Both the position numbers and the translations under genes were made by a program. From the NCBI GenBank assembly GCA_030151105.1, contig JASLEN010000425.1:1-8599 (forward strand): 8,599 bases of DNA. Reading direction: 5' to 3'. Position 1 is the stretch's first letter. Each line of letters begins with the position of its first letter. Shown piece by piece: positions 1 to 6,158 of the stretch. Source of the stretch: Dysgonomonas sp. Its GTDB lineage: Bacteria > Bacteroidota > Bacteroidia > Bacteroidales > Dysgonomonadaceae. The notes under the pieces are model-generated. The model made no database searches. It worked only from the letters and a program-made list of their open reading frames with translations, and had not been told where the DNA came from.

Positions 1-598
1 CGTCTGTCAATAGAATAACCACTCTTGATTTGGAATCACTATCTTTCAGTCGATTGACTGAGTTTGCCAAACCTAGTCCAATAGCTGTTCCGTCCTCTAT
101 CATAAAGAAGTTGACTTCGTTGATCAAGTTCAACAATATACGATGATCGGTAGTTAGTGGACATTGTGTAAAACTTTCTCCTGAAAAAATGACTAAACCA
201 ATTTTATCATTTGGTCTGTCGTTCACAAATTCCGCTGCTACTTGCTTAGATGCCACTAGTCTGTTTGGCTTCAAATCTTCGGCAAGCATAGATGTTGACA
301 CGTCTAATGCCATCACAATGTCAATCCCCTCGGTATTAGACACATCAGACGAATTGACACTCTGAGGTCTTGCTATTACAATAATCAGAGCAGCAAGAGC
401 AAACACTCGCAAGACGAAAGGCAAGTGACGTAAATAAACTTTAGCCGTAGGAGCTATTTTCTTAAAAGGGTCTGCCGTAGAAAAACTAAAGCTAGCCTGC
501 ATTCTCCTCAGCTTATAGATATACCATGCTATTAATGGTAGCAATAACAGCAACAGATATAAGTATAGGGGATTGGCAAAAACAATATCTCTAAACAT
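1..598 (-). CDS. batA: BatA-type vWA-domain membrane protein (partial, C-terminus beyond the window edge)
   Basis: I translated this open frame by hand; 199 codons are present and it runs off the left edge with no stop. The N-terminus MFRDIVFANP leads into a hydrophobic segment (about residues 8-28), a basic linker, and a second membrane segment (about 60-77). A von Willebrand A domain follows. It has a complete-looking MIDAS metal site: DVSTS at 99-103, a Thr at about 171 in DGTAIG, and an Asp in the final LLTD. This two-TM-plus-vWA layout is that of BatA/BatB proteins, which sit in the inner membrane with the vWA domain outside and are thought to work with MoxR ATPases. I prefer BatA to BatB because it directly follows the moxR-DUF58-BatD-like genes. 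The ATG shares one base with the upstream stop (TAATG), implying translational coupling. The family's exact role (aerotolerance, envelope stress) is known only from a few species. Confidence 0.88.
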   Translation of the reverse strand, partial: MFRDIVFANPLYLYLLLLLLPLIAWYIYKLRRMQASFSFSTADPFKKIAPTAKVYLRHLPFVLRVFALAALIIVIARPQSVNSSDVSNTEGIDIVMALDVSTSMLAEDLKPNRLVASKQVAAEFVNDRPNDKIGLVIFSGESFTQCPLTTDHRILLNLINEVNFFMIEDGTAIGLGLANSVNRLKDSDSKSRVVILLTD

Positions 599-1653
599 TA
601 CTTCTCTGTATTTTCACTGTTAGTACTCTTTACGGACTCCGTATTTTTATCAGTGGGGTTGCCATCTTTGTCTGGCTCTATCACCTCTTCTATCTTCGTT
701 TGATTGACAAATAGATAACCATTCATAATACTCAAGTCATTCTCATTTTGTAGAGGTTGGAATTTAGCAAACTTCACGAGGTCGGCTAGTGTAAGCATCT
801 GACGCAAGCCATCAGTCGATGATTTAGTATCTGTTGCCAAATGAACTGCTCTAATAATATCTTCAGTAAGCATCTCAGGCGCATTGATACCATAGCGTCC
901 TGCTATATATTCACGAATAATATCAGTCAATTCTGTATAGAATTCTTTTTCTTGACCATGTTGCGTCAGCTTTTTGGCCTTCAATTTGTCTAAGGCATCT
1001 ACTGCGATGACATGAGGCGGTAAGACAACTTTAGGTGTAAAGTAATATCCTTTTTTCTTTTTTCGTGTGATGAAGAAATACGTCACGACGATGAGGGCAA
1101 AGACTAAGAATATCAATATCGGAATATAGAGATACTCCAGATAATCTGTCCAAACAAAGTCTTCCTTCAATACTGGCTTGATATCATGTATCCCCAATTG
1201 CTCAAAATCGATAGAATCAACCTCAGCCGTTTTCAATTTCTCTAAATAAGCGAGTGTTTCTTCGGAAAGTTGAGGAGCTGAAACCTTGAATCCAAAATCA
1301 TTAGACTTGATTGTATCATTGCCATCAATGATTGGCATAAAAGGGATATGATATAATGTGGAGTCGAATGACGTGATCAAGTATTTTTGATTCAATGTCC
1401 AGACTTCAGTTGCCACAGTATCTACATCAAACATCTGCAACACCTCGATACCTTTGACCAAAGTGTCTGTATATGCAGGAAATATAATCGTGCGTCCCTT
1501 GGGTACAATAACTTCTAGGTTGACAACTGCTTGCTCTCCAATCATGATATCGGAGGGCTGCACAGTTGCTCGCACAGTTGCTTTTTGTGCCACGAGCGAA
1601 AGGCTCATCAAGCACAAGAAACTTATTATTAATAATATTCTATTTTTCAACAT
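598..1653 (-). CDS. Bat-operon membrane protein, BatD/DUF4381-like
   Basis: A 351-residue protein. It has an N-terminal signal peptide (hydrophobic 5-21, likely cut after a VAQ motif at 21-23) and a periplasmic beta-rich domain (about 24-165). A single transmembrane helix spans about 172-195 and is followed by a KKKKG stop-transfer patch. The cytoplasmic domain (about 205-315) contains PPHVIAVDALDKL and a helical stretch around EFYTELTDIIREYIAGRYG. This architecture is typical of the BatD-like/DUF4381 protein encoded between the DUF58 gene and batA in Bacteroidota. The last 30 or so residues are polar (Asp, Asn, Thr, Ser, Glu) and probably disordered. The ATG lies 13 bp after the DUF58 stop, and the TAA overlaps the batA start by one base. 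It probably recruits or is remodelled by the MoxR/vWA partners at the inner membrane; this is inferred from context, not from catalytic residues. I give no symbol because true BatD usually lies further downstream. Confidence 0.8.
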   Translation of the reverse strand: MLKNRILLIISFLCLMSLSLVAQKATVRATVQPSDIMIGEQAVVNLEVIVPKGRTIIFPAYTDTLVKGIEVLQMFDVDTVATEVWTLNQKYLITSFDSTLYHIPFMPIIDGNDTIKSNDFGFKVSAPQLSEETLAYLEKLKTAEVDSIDFEQLGIHDIKPVLKEDFVWTDYLEYLYIPILIFLVFALIVVTYFFITRKKKKGYYFTPKVVLPPHVIAVDALDKLKAKKLTQHGQEKEFYTELTDIIREYIAGRYGINAPEMLTEDIIRAVHLATDTKSSTDGLRQMLTLADLVKFAKFQPLQNENDLSIMNGYLFVNQTKIEEVIEPDKDGNPTDKNTESVKSTNSENTEK

Positions 1654-1666
1654 CTTACTATCTAAA

Positions 1667-2536
1667 TCAACCTCTCATTTTAAATAATGCAAGGAGTGCT
1701 TTCACATAATCCTCATCTGTACTAATGGATACACTATCTACTCTACTTCTATTGAATGTATTCTTCATGGTTGCTTGGCGATCTTTCCACCATTGTCCAT
1801 ATTGCCCTCGCACCTTTTTGGAAGAAGTATCTATCCATTGTTCTGCCCCAGTCTCAAAGTCTTGAATTTTCATCAAGCCCACATTTGGAAGCTCAGTCTC
1901 TGTTTTATCATACACCTGAATAGCTACTACATCGTGTTTACGATTGGCAATAGTGAGTGCATTATAATAATTGACAGGATCTATAAAGTCTGAAACCATA
2001 AAAGTGGTACATTTCTTTTTCAAGACATTAGTCAAAAACTTAAGTGCCACATTCAAGTCCGTTTTGGTGCTTTCTGCTTTGAAGTCTATCAACTCACGAA
2101 TGATATAAAGAATATGCTTACGCCCTTTTTTAGGAGGAATAAACTTTTCTATTTTGTCTGAGAAGAATATGACCCCTATTTTATCATTGTTTTGAATAGC
2201 TGAGAAAGCTAATGTAGCCGCAAGCTCAGTCACAATATCACGTTTTATTGCATTTCGTGTCCCGAAATACTGACTCGCCGACACATCGACCAAGAGCATC
2301 ACTGTCATTTCACGCTCTTCTTCAAAAACCTTGATATAAGGTCTGCTATATCTTGCAGTCACATTCCAGTCGATGTCACGAATATCGTCTCCATACTGAT
2401 ATTCACGTACTTCGGAGAATGCCATCCCTCTACCTTTGAAAGCAGAATGATATTGCCCTGCAAAAATATTTGCTGAGAGACCTTTGGTCTTAATCTCTAT
2501 CTTACGTACTTTCTTTAATAATTCGCTTGTTTCCAT
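1667..2536 (-). CDS. DUF58 domain protein (vWA-like, MoxR-associated)
   Basis: A 289-residue soluble protein with no signal peptide or membrane helix. The conserved DUF58 core is clear: GRGMAFSEVREYQYGDDIR (about 35-53) followed by DIDWNVTARYSRPYIKVFEEERE. A vWA-like fold begins at residue 78, with MIDAS residues D84, S86 and S88 in LLVDVSAS, a Thr at about 159 in STKTD, and D183 in MVSDF. DUF58 proteins nearly always lie beside a MoxR AAA+ ATPase and are regarded as its substrate-binding or adaptor partner. Here moxR is upstream but separated by one extra gene. The ATG follows the previous TAA by only three bases (2537-2539), so translation is probably coupled. Length is normal for the short Bacteroidota form and the frame is intact. 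Confidence 0.92.
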   Translation of the reverse strand: METSELLKKVRKIEIKTKGLSANIFAGQYHSAFKGRGMAFSEVREYQYGDDIRDIDWNVTARYSRPYIKVFEEEREMTVMLLVDVSASQYFGTRNAIKRDIVTELAATLAFSAIQNNDKIGVIFFSDKIEKFIPPKKGRKHILYIIRELIDFKAESTKTDLNVALKFLTNVLKKKCTTFMVSDFIDPVNYYNALTIANRKHDVVAIQVYDKTETELPNVGLMKIQDFETGAEQWIDTSSKKVRGQYGQWWKDRQATMKNTFNRSRVDSVSISTDEDYVKALLALFKMRG

Positions 2537-2539
2537 ATA

Positions 2540-3274
2540 TTACTCTAGAATATCAAAAGACTCTAGATCTTTTATCATTTGAGTCGCAATTTTACTCTCT
2601 CCACTTTCTGACCAGCCCTCTATTTTAGCAACAACACTTGTTCTCCTTATAGCCATTATTGCACGTTCTTGGAGGTCTTTGTTTAACTTTCCCGTTATCT
2701 TAATTTGTCCAAAGGCAGCAGCATAAGTTACCATATCACTTTGGGTCAAATCATATTTAAGATCAGATTCTAATATTTGTCTTACATTGTCCTCATCTAA
2801 CGAATCGACGCTCAGATAAGTCATACCCCATATTTTTTCGACCAATAGCTTTGGAAAACTAGAAAAGTCAAAAGCCTTATTCTTCCTTACCTGGTCGTGC
2901 AATTCGGATAAGGCATCGGAGCCCTCGTCGCTTCCAAAAGGCGCCTCTTCATCTCCGCAATCGTAATAGAACTCATCTTTGAAGTGACTCACAAAATTAG
3001 GATGTGAGGTCAACTGATGTAGCCCCCACTCTTCATCATCAATATAAAGATGGTCTGAAAAATTGAAATCAACCTCAACATAGCCTTTTTTCAGTTTAGA
3101 GGCTATTTGTTTTTGTGCCTCTTTTAAACAAGACTCATTATCATCAAATTCTTTAATTTGATATTTGCCAATAGTCCCAACCTTTCCATAATTGACTACA
3201 AATTCGGCGTCTAATGTTTCTATCCACCAAAACTTATCCGATTTCTGATCCTTATATTGTAAAGCTTTCTTCAT
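2540..3274 (-). CDS. WGR domain + YfeS-like domain protein, inserted in the Bat operon
   Basis: With the ATG at 3274 the protein has 244 residues. The frame is open back to a TTG at 3295, directly after the moxR stop. I prefer the ATG because the protein then begins MKKALQYKDQKSDKFWWIE, the usual way a WGR domain starts at an N-terminus. Residues 1-70 form the WGR domain; its signature is YGKVGTIGKYQIKEF (29-43), with Tyr-Gly-Lys in place of Trp-Gly-Arg. Residues about 88-244 resemble the YfeS-type domain: HPNF (91-94), DEFYYDCGDEEAPFGSDEGSDAL (100-122) and a helical C-terminus with AAAFGQIKITGKLN. WGR domains bind nucleic acid or help sense DNA ends in PARPs; bacterial WGR/YfeS proteins have no firm function. 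No signal peptide or membrane segment is seen. It lies between moxR (21 bp away) and the DUF58 gene (3 bp), so it should be co-expressed with the MoxR-vWA system. The YfeS assignment is from recalled motif similarity. Confidence 0.8.
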   Translation of the reverse strand: MKKALQYKDQKSDKFWWIETLDAEFVVNYGKVGTIGKYQIKEFDDNESCLKEAQKQIASKLKKGYVEVDFNFSDHLYIDDEEWGLHQLTSHPNFVSHFKDEFYYDCGDEEAPFGSDEGSDALSELHDQVRKNKAFDFSSFPKLLVEKIWGMTYLSVDSLDEDNVRQILESDLKYDLTQSDMVTYAAAFGQIKITGKLNKDLQERAIMAIRRTSVVAKIEGWSESGESKIATQMIKDLESFDILE

Positions 3275-3295
3275 TGTGATATTACAATCGTCCAA

Positions 3296-4288
3296 TTAAG
3301 GCACTTCTATCTTATTCAGAATTTCGCTGATAATTTCATCAGATGTTGTATTATTTGCTTCAGCCTCGTAAGTTAGACCAATACGGTGACGCAACACATC
3401 GTGACACACTGCACGCACATCCTCAGGAATCACATATCCTCTACGTTTGATGAATGCATAGGCACGAGAAGCCAACGCCAAACTAATAGAAGCACGTGGT
3501 GATGCTCCAAAGCCGATCATTCCTTCCAAATCAGCTAAACCATAGTCAGCAGGGAAACGAGTAGCAAATACGATATCTACGATATATTTTTCAATCTTCT
3601 CGTCGATGTAAACTTGTTTAACGACCTCACGAGCTGCGATGATTTCTTCTGCCTTCATCACAGGTTTAAGCTCACCAAAGTTTTGGTCCAAGTTTTGACG
3701 AAGAATCAATTGCTCTTCCTCTTTTTTAGGATAAGAAATAACCACCTTCATCATAAAACGGTCAACCTGTGCCTCTGGCAATGGATATGTTCCTTCTTGC
3801 TCGATAGGGTTTTGAGTTGCCATTACAAGGAATGGTTTAGGTAGCTTGTAAGTTGTTTCGCCAATAGTCACTTGACGCTCTTGCATAGCCTCTAGAAGAG
3901 CACTTTGCACTTTTGCAGGCGCACGGTTGATCTCATCTGCCAACACGAAGTTAGAAAATACAGGTCCGTGTTTAACCACAAATTCTTCGTTCTTTTGACT
4001 ATAAATCATTGTACCAATAACGTCAGCAGGAAGTAGGTCTGGTGTAAACTGAATACGATTATACTTTGCATCAATCAGAGATGCTAGAGATTTGATCGCA
4101 AGGGTTTTTGCCAATCCAGGAACTCCTTCAAGTAGGATATGACCATCTGCAAGTAAACTAATAAGTAGAGATTCCACCAAGTGTTTTTGTCCTACAATCA
4201 CTTTGTCCATCCCCATCACTAGAGATTCTACAAAGGCGCTTTGTCCCTGTATCTTCTCCGTCAATTCGCGAATATCAACTTGACTCAT
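3296..4288 (-). CDS. moxR: MoxR-family AAA+ ATPase
   Basis: A 330-residue cytoplasmic AAA+ ATPase with every expected motif. Walker A is GVPGLAKT (55-62) and Walker B is FVLADEIN (114-121). Sensor 1 lies in MATQNPIEQEGTYPLPEAQ (Asn160), with an arginine-finger candidate at R177 in QVDRFMM. Sensor 2 lies in GASPRAS (about 266-272), followed by the C-terminal lid. MoxR ATPases are thought to act as chaperone-like remodellers that insert cofactors or metals, or mature protein complexes, together with vWA proteins. Here the vWA partners (DUF58 and BatA) follow in the same operon. This is the first gene of the operon, with a promoter and an A+T-rich leader of about 50 nt and no Shine-Dalgarno sequence. 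Length and motifs are normal, so I see no reason to suspect inactivity. Some genomes label this gene batF or simply 'AAA family ATPase'. Confidence 0.95.
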   Translation of the reverse strand: MSQVDIRELTEKIQGQSAFVESLVMGMDKVIVGQKHLVESLLISLLADGHILLEGVPGLAKTLAIKSLASLIDAKYNRIQFTPDLLPADVIGTMIYSQKNEEFVVKHGPVFSNFVLADEINRAPAKVQSALLEAMQERQVTIGETTYKLPKPFLVMATQNPIEQEGTYPLPEAQVDRFMMKVVISYPKKEEEQLILRQNLDQNFGELKPVMKAEEIIAAREVVKQVYIDEKIEKYIVDIVFATRFPADYGLADLEGMIGFGASPRASISLALASRAYAFIKRRGYVIPEDVRAVCHDVLRHRIGLTYEAEANNTTSDEIISEILNKIEVP

Positions 4289-4344
4289 ATTATTTCTTAT
4301 ATATTATATTGTTATTATTTCGTTGTTTTTTCCTGTTAGCATCA

Positions 4345-4374
4345 CAAAAATAGAAATGTTAAAATTCAAATCAA
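4345..4374 (-). promoter_or_regulatory. Bacteroidota-type promoter for the moxR/bat operon
   Basis: Read on the minus strand, a TTG (4374-4372) is followed after exactly 19 bases by TATTTTTG (4352-4345). This matches the Bacteroidota consensus of TTG at -33 and TAnnTTTG at -7 with a 19-21 bp spacer. The transcript would start near 4338 and carry a leader of about 50 nt before the moxR ATG at 4288. The element lies just downstream of the lipB terminator, as expected for the start of a new transcription unit. It is the best-spaced promoter match in the window, but still a pattern match in A+T-rich DNA. Confidence 0.6.
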
Positions 4375-4387
4375 TCATTTCTGAGTT

Positions 4388-4419
4388 AAAAAAGTTTAAG
4401 TACTCTATAGATACTTAAA
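4388..4419 (-). terminator. Intrinsic terminator of the DUF4286-ruvC-lipB operon
   Basis: An 8-bp perfect stem (TTTAAGTA at 4395-4402 pairing with TACTTAAA at 4412-4419) has a 9-nt loop. On the minus strand it is followed, after one C, by a run of six U (4393-4388). It begins 15 bp after the lipB stop and ends before the moxR promoter, the right place to separate the two operons. The stem is A/U-rich and so weak; some read-through into moxR is possible. Confidence 0.6.
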
Positions 4420-4434
4420 ACCTAATAAACAAGT

Positions 4435-5091
4435 CTATAGAAACACTTCTTCAAATAGCTTTTTCATTCTCTCTTTCACCTCATCCATATCTACCTTGTT
4501 CCCTAGTTCAACCTCCATAGAAGTAACTCCTTTGTCGATGAATCCACAAGGATTGATGAGTGAAAAGTAAGATAAATCAGTATTTACATTAAGAGCAAAG
4601 CCATGCATAGTAACAAAGCGACTACTTCGGACACCGATGGCACATATCTTTCGAGCTTTGGTTTCATCGTCAAAATCGAGCCAAACACCAGCCGCCGATT
4701 TCATTCGTCCAGCCTCTATATTATAGGTCTTCAGGAGACGAATTATCACTTCTTCAAGATTGAATATATATTGGCGCAATCCTATTTTGAGTGATTCGAG
4801 GTCAAATATTGGATAACCAACAAGTTGTCCGTATCCATGATAAGTCACATCTCCTCCTCTATCAATCTGGAATAGAGAGACACCTCTCATTTTCAATAAT
4901 TCTTCACTGAGTAACACATTCTCCTCGTGACTATTTTTCCCTTTGGTTATGACATGAGGGTGCTCACAAAATAAGACTTTGTTGGTTGTGGGCTTATCGT
5001 TTTGCTTTTGTGTAATACATGCATCAAACAACTTTTGTTGATACTCCCATGCTTCTTTATATTCTATAGTTCTAAGGTCTTCAAATTCCAT
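4435..5091 (-). CDS. lipB: Octanoyltransferase (lipoate biosynthesis)
   Basis: A 218-residue cytoplasmic enzyme that moves the octanoyl group from acyl carrier protein onto a lysine of lipoyl domains (for example GcvH or 2-oxoacid dehydrogenase E2), the first step of lipoate synthesis before LipA. The family signature RGGDVTYHGYGQLVGYP is at 78-94. The catalytic dyad is in place: Lys148 in ARKICAIGVRSSR and Cys182 in INPCG. HGFALNVN (163-170) is also conserved. Length is normal. The ATG is three bases after the ruvC stop, so the two genes are very likely coupled. The gene ends with TAG and is followed by a hairpin terminator. lipA is not in this window. I see nothing abnormal in the reading frame. 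Confidence 0.96.
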   Translation of the reverse strand: MEFEDLRTIEYKEAWEYQQKLFDACITQKQNDKPTTNKVLFCEHPHVITKGKNSHEENVLLSEELLKMRGVSLFQIDRGGDVTYHGYGQLVGYPIFDLESLKIGLRQYIFNLEEVIIRLLKTYNIEAGRMKSAAGVWLDFDDETKARKICAIGVRSSRFVTMHGFALNVNTDLSYFSLINPCGFIDKGVTSMEVELGNKVDMDEVKERMKKLFEEVFL

Positions 5092-5094
5092 TGC

Positions 5095-5688
5095 TCATTC
5101 TTTAGTGTTTCTCGATATCCTCGCTGTTCCCGATACTTTGGATGGATTTTTATTTATAAAATCTTTCCAGCTTGTGAACTGTTTTTCGGGGTTAGGCTTA
5201 TTGGTCTGAAAAAAGTGACAAAGTGCCGCAGCCATTCCATCGGTGGCATCGAGTTCTTTGGGCATTTCTGTCTGTGGTACTTTAAGATAGTTTTGAACCA
5301 TATAAGCAACCTGCTCTTTTGCTGCCGAACCATTTCCTGTTAGCGACATTTTGATTTTTAGGGGGGCGTATTCAAAAATAGGAACATCTCTGGACAATGC
5401 CGCAGCCATTGCAACACCTTGAGCACGACCAAGTTTGAGCATACTTTGCACATTTTTGCCAAAGAAAGGAGCTTCGATAGCCAATTCATCGGGCAAATAT
5501 TCTTCAACTAGCGAAAGTACAAAATCATAAATCCTCTTTAGGCGTAGATAGTGGTCTTCCTTCGTATTGAGCTTGAGAACACCAATAGCCATCATTTGAG
5601 GTTTGTTGTTCAAAATACGCAATACCCCATACCCCATCACTTGAGTTCCAGGGTCGATGCCTAAGATGATTCGCTCTTTTTGTAACAT
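5095..5688 (-). CDS. ruvC: Crossover junction endodeoxyribonuclease RuvC (Holliday junction resolvase)
   Basis: A 197-residue nuclease that works with RuvAB to cut Holliday junctions during recombination and repair. All four acidic active-site positions are visible, counting from the ATG: D12 in LGIDPGTQ, E72 in LAIEAPFFGKN, and D147 and D150 in ELDATDGMAAALCH. The QSMLKLGRAQG segment (81-91) is also typical. The C-terminal extension after about 160 is polar and basic, slightly longer than in E. coli. The frame also allows a TTG start one codon earlier (5691), but the ATG at 5688 is better: it overlaps the DUF4286 stop by one base (TGATG), a normal coupling arrangement. lipB follows by three bases. 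ruvA and ruvB are not nearby, which is common in Bacteroidota. Confidence 0.96.
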   Translation of the reverse strand: MLQKERIILGIDPGTQVMGYGVLRILNNKPQMMAIGVLKLNTKEDHYLRLKRIYDFVLSLVEEYLPDELAIEAPFFGKNVQSMLKLGRAQGVAMAAALSRDVPIFEYAPLKIKMSLTGNGSAAKEQVAYMVQNYLKVPQTEMPKELDATDGMAAALCHFFQTNKPNPEKQFTSWKDFINKNPSKVSGTARISRNTKE

Positions 5689-5999
5689 CAATCCAAGTTT
5701 ATCTCATCGAGGAGAGTCACAAAACCAAGCACCTCATTTCCAAAGCGGAGCGTAAGTGTACGATTCAGATTATCGCCCACTTGTTTAAACCATACATTAA
5801 CGGCTTCCTCATCCTTTGCAGAAAACTGCAACGAGTAATTCACTCCCTCTGCCACATGTTGAGATTGAATAAGCAACAATCTAGGATTAGTGAACAGTCC
5901 ACTTTCGGTTGCACGAGGTATATAATGCTCTTTAAGAAAAAGGACAAACAAGCTGTTCATCTCATTCTCCACATGGTATGTTGTATTATGTATAATCAT
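5688..5999 (-). CDS. DUF4286 family protein
   Basis: A small 103-residue protein that I recognise as DUF4286. It starts MIIHNTTYHVENEM, continues with LKEHYIPRATESGLFTNPRL (23-42) and a YSLQF strand (about 55-59), and ends with GFVTLLDEI. The pattern of short strands and helices suggests a compact alpha/beta fold, possibly of the ferredoxin-like or dimeric alpha-beta barrel type. No catalytic residues, metal ligands, signal peptide or membrane segment can be seen. The family has no known function. It is the first gene of the operon with ruvC and lipB and overlaps the ruvC start by one base. From experience with Bacteroidota genomes, DUF4286 commonly precedes ruvC, so a housekeeping role linked to this operon is likely but unproven. 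Confidence 0.88.
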   Translation of the reverse strand: MIIHNTTYHVENEMNSLFVLFLKEHYIPRATESGLFTNPRLLLIQSQHVAEGVNYSLQFSAKDEEAVNVWFKQVGDNLNRTLTLRFGNEVLGFVTLLDEINLD

Positions 6000-6024
6000 A
6001 TGTTAGAATGTTTTGTATAAAGTA

Positions 6025-6032
6025 CGAAGATA
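6025..6032 (-). promoter_or_regulatory. Candidate -7 box for the DUF4286-ruvC-lipB operon
   Basis: On the minus strand TATCTTCG differs from the Bacteroidota -7 consensus TAnnTTTG at one base. It lies 25 bp before the DUF4286 ATG, giving a short leader. No TTG is found at the expected 19-21 bp spacing; instead the upstream position is occupied by a perfect palindrome (6049-6062), which suggests either an activator-dependent promoter or a chance match. Confidence 0.35.
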
Positions 6033-6048
6033 CTAAAAAATATTAGCT

Positions 6049-6062
6049 TGATGTTAACATCA
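6049..6062. promoter_or_regulatory. Perfect 14-bp palindrome, candidate operator
   Basis: TGATGTTAACATCA reads the same on both strands with no spacer. It lies 16 bp upstream of the candidate -7 box of the DUF4286-ruvC-lipB operon, about where the -33 element would be. It is too short and has no loop to be a useful terminator, and it lacks a following T-run. A dimeric DNA-binding protein could use it; no regulator is identified. Confidence 0.35.
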
Positions 6063-6063
6063 C

Positions 6064-6085
6064 CTTATACTCATCTTATACTTGT
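6064..6085. repeat. Two tandem 11-bp direct repeats (CTTATACTCAT / CTTATACTTGT)
   Basis: The units at 6064-6074 and 6075-6085 match at 9 of 11 positions, sharing the octamer CTTATACT. The 11-bp period is about one helical turn, so two proteins could bind the same face of the DNA. It lies next to the palindrome and upstream of the DUF4286 operon. It could equally be a chance repeat in A+T-rich DNA. Confidence 0.35.
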
Positions 6086-6099
6086 TATAATTTCCACAT

Positions 6100-6135
6100 A
6101 AAAAAAAGGATTATTCTTTAAAGAATAATCCTTTT
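6100..6135 (-). terminator. Strong intrinsic terminator of pgk (perfect 32-bp palindrome)
   Basis: Positions 6104-6119 and 6120-6135 are perfect reverse complements, giving a hairpin of about 14 bp with a TTAA loop (the flanking A/T pairs count in the stem). On the minus strand the stem leads straight into eight U (6107-6100). It starts 23 bp after the pgk stop. On the plus strand the stem ends in only four T, so termination should mainly act on the pgk transcript, insulating the DUF4286 operon downstream. Confidence 0.85.
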
Positions 6136-6158
6136 GTATATTAATTAGAGGCTCGTTC

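Noticed and set aside
4404..4441. The octamer TCTATAGA occurs in the terminator loop (4404-4411) and again across the lipB stop codon (4434-4441).
   Set aside because: A self-complementary A+T-rich octamer repeated once within 40 bp is easily due to chance, and no role beyond the hairpin is indicated.
5002..5343. A 113-codon open frame on the plus strand.
   Set aside because: It runs antisense across the lipB/ruvC junction, both of which have intact catalytic motifs; the translation is Cys- and Phe-rich in the way typical of antisense frames.
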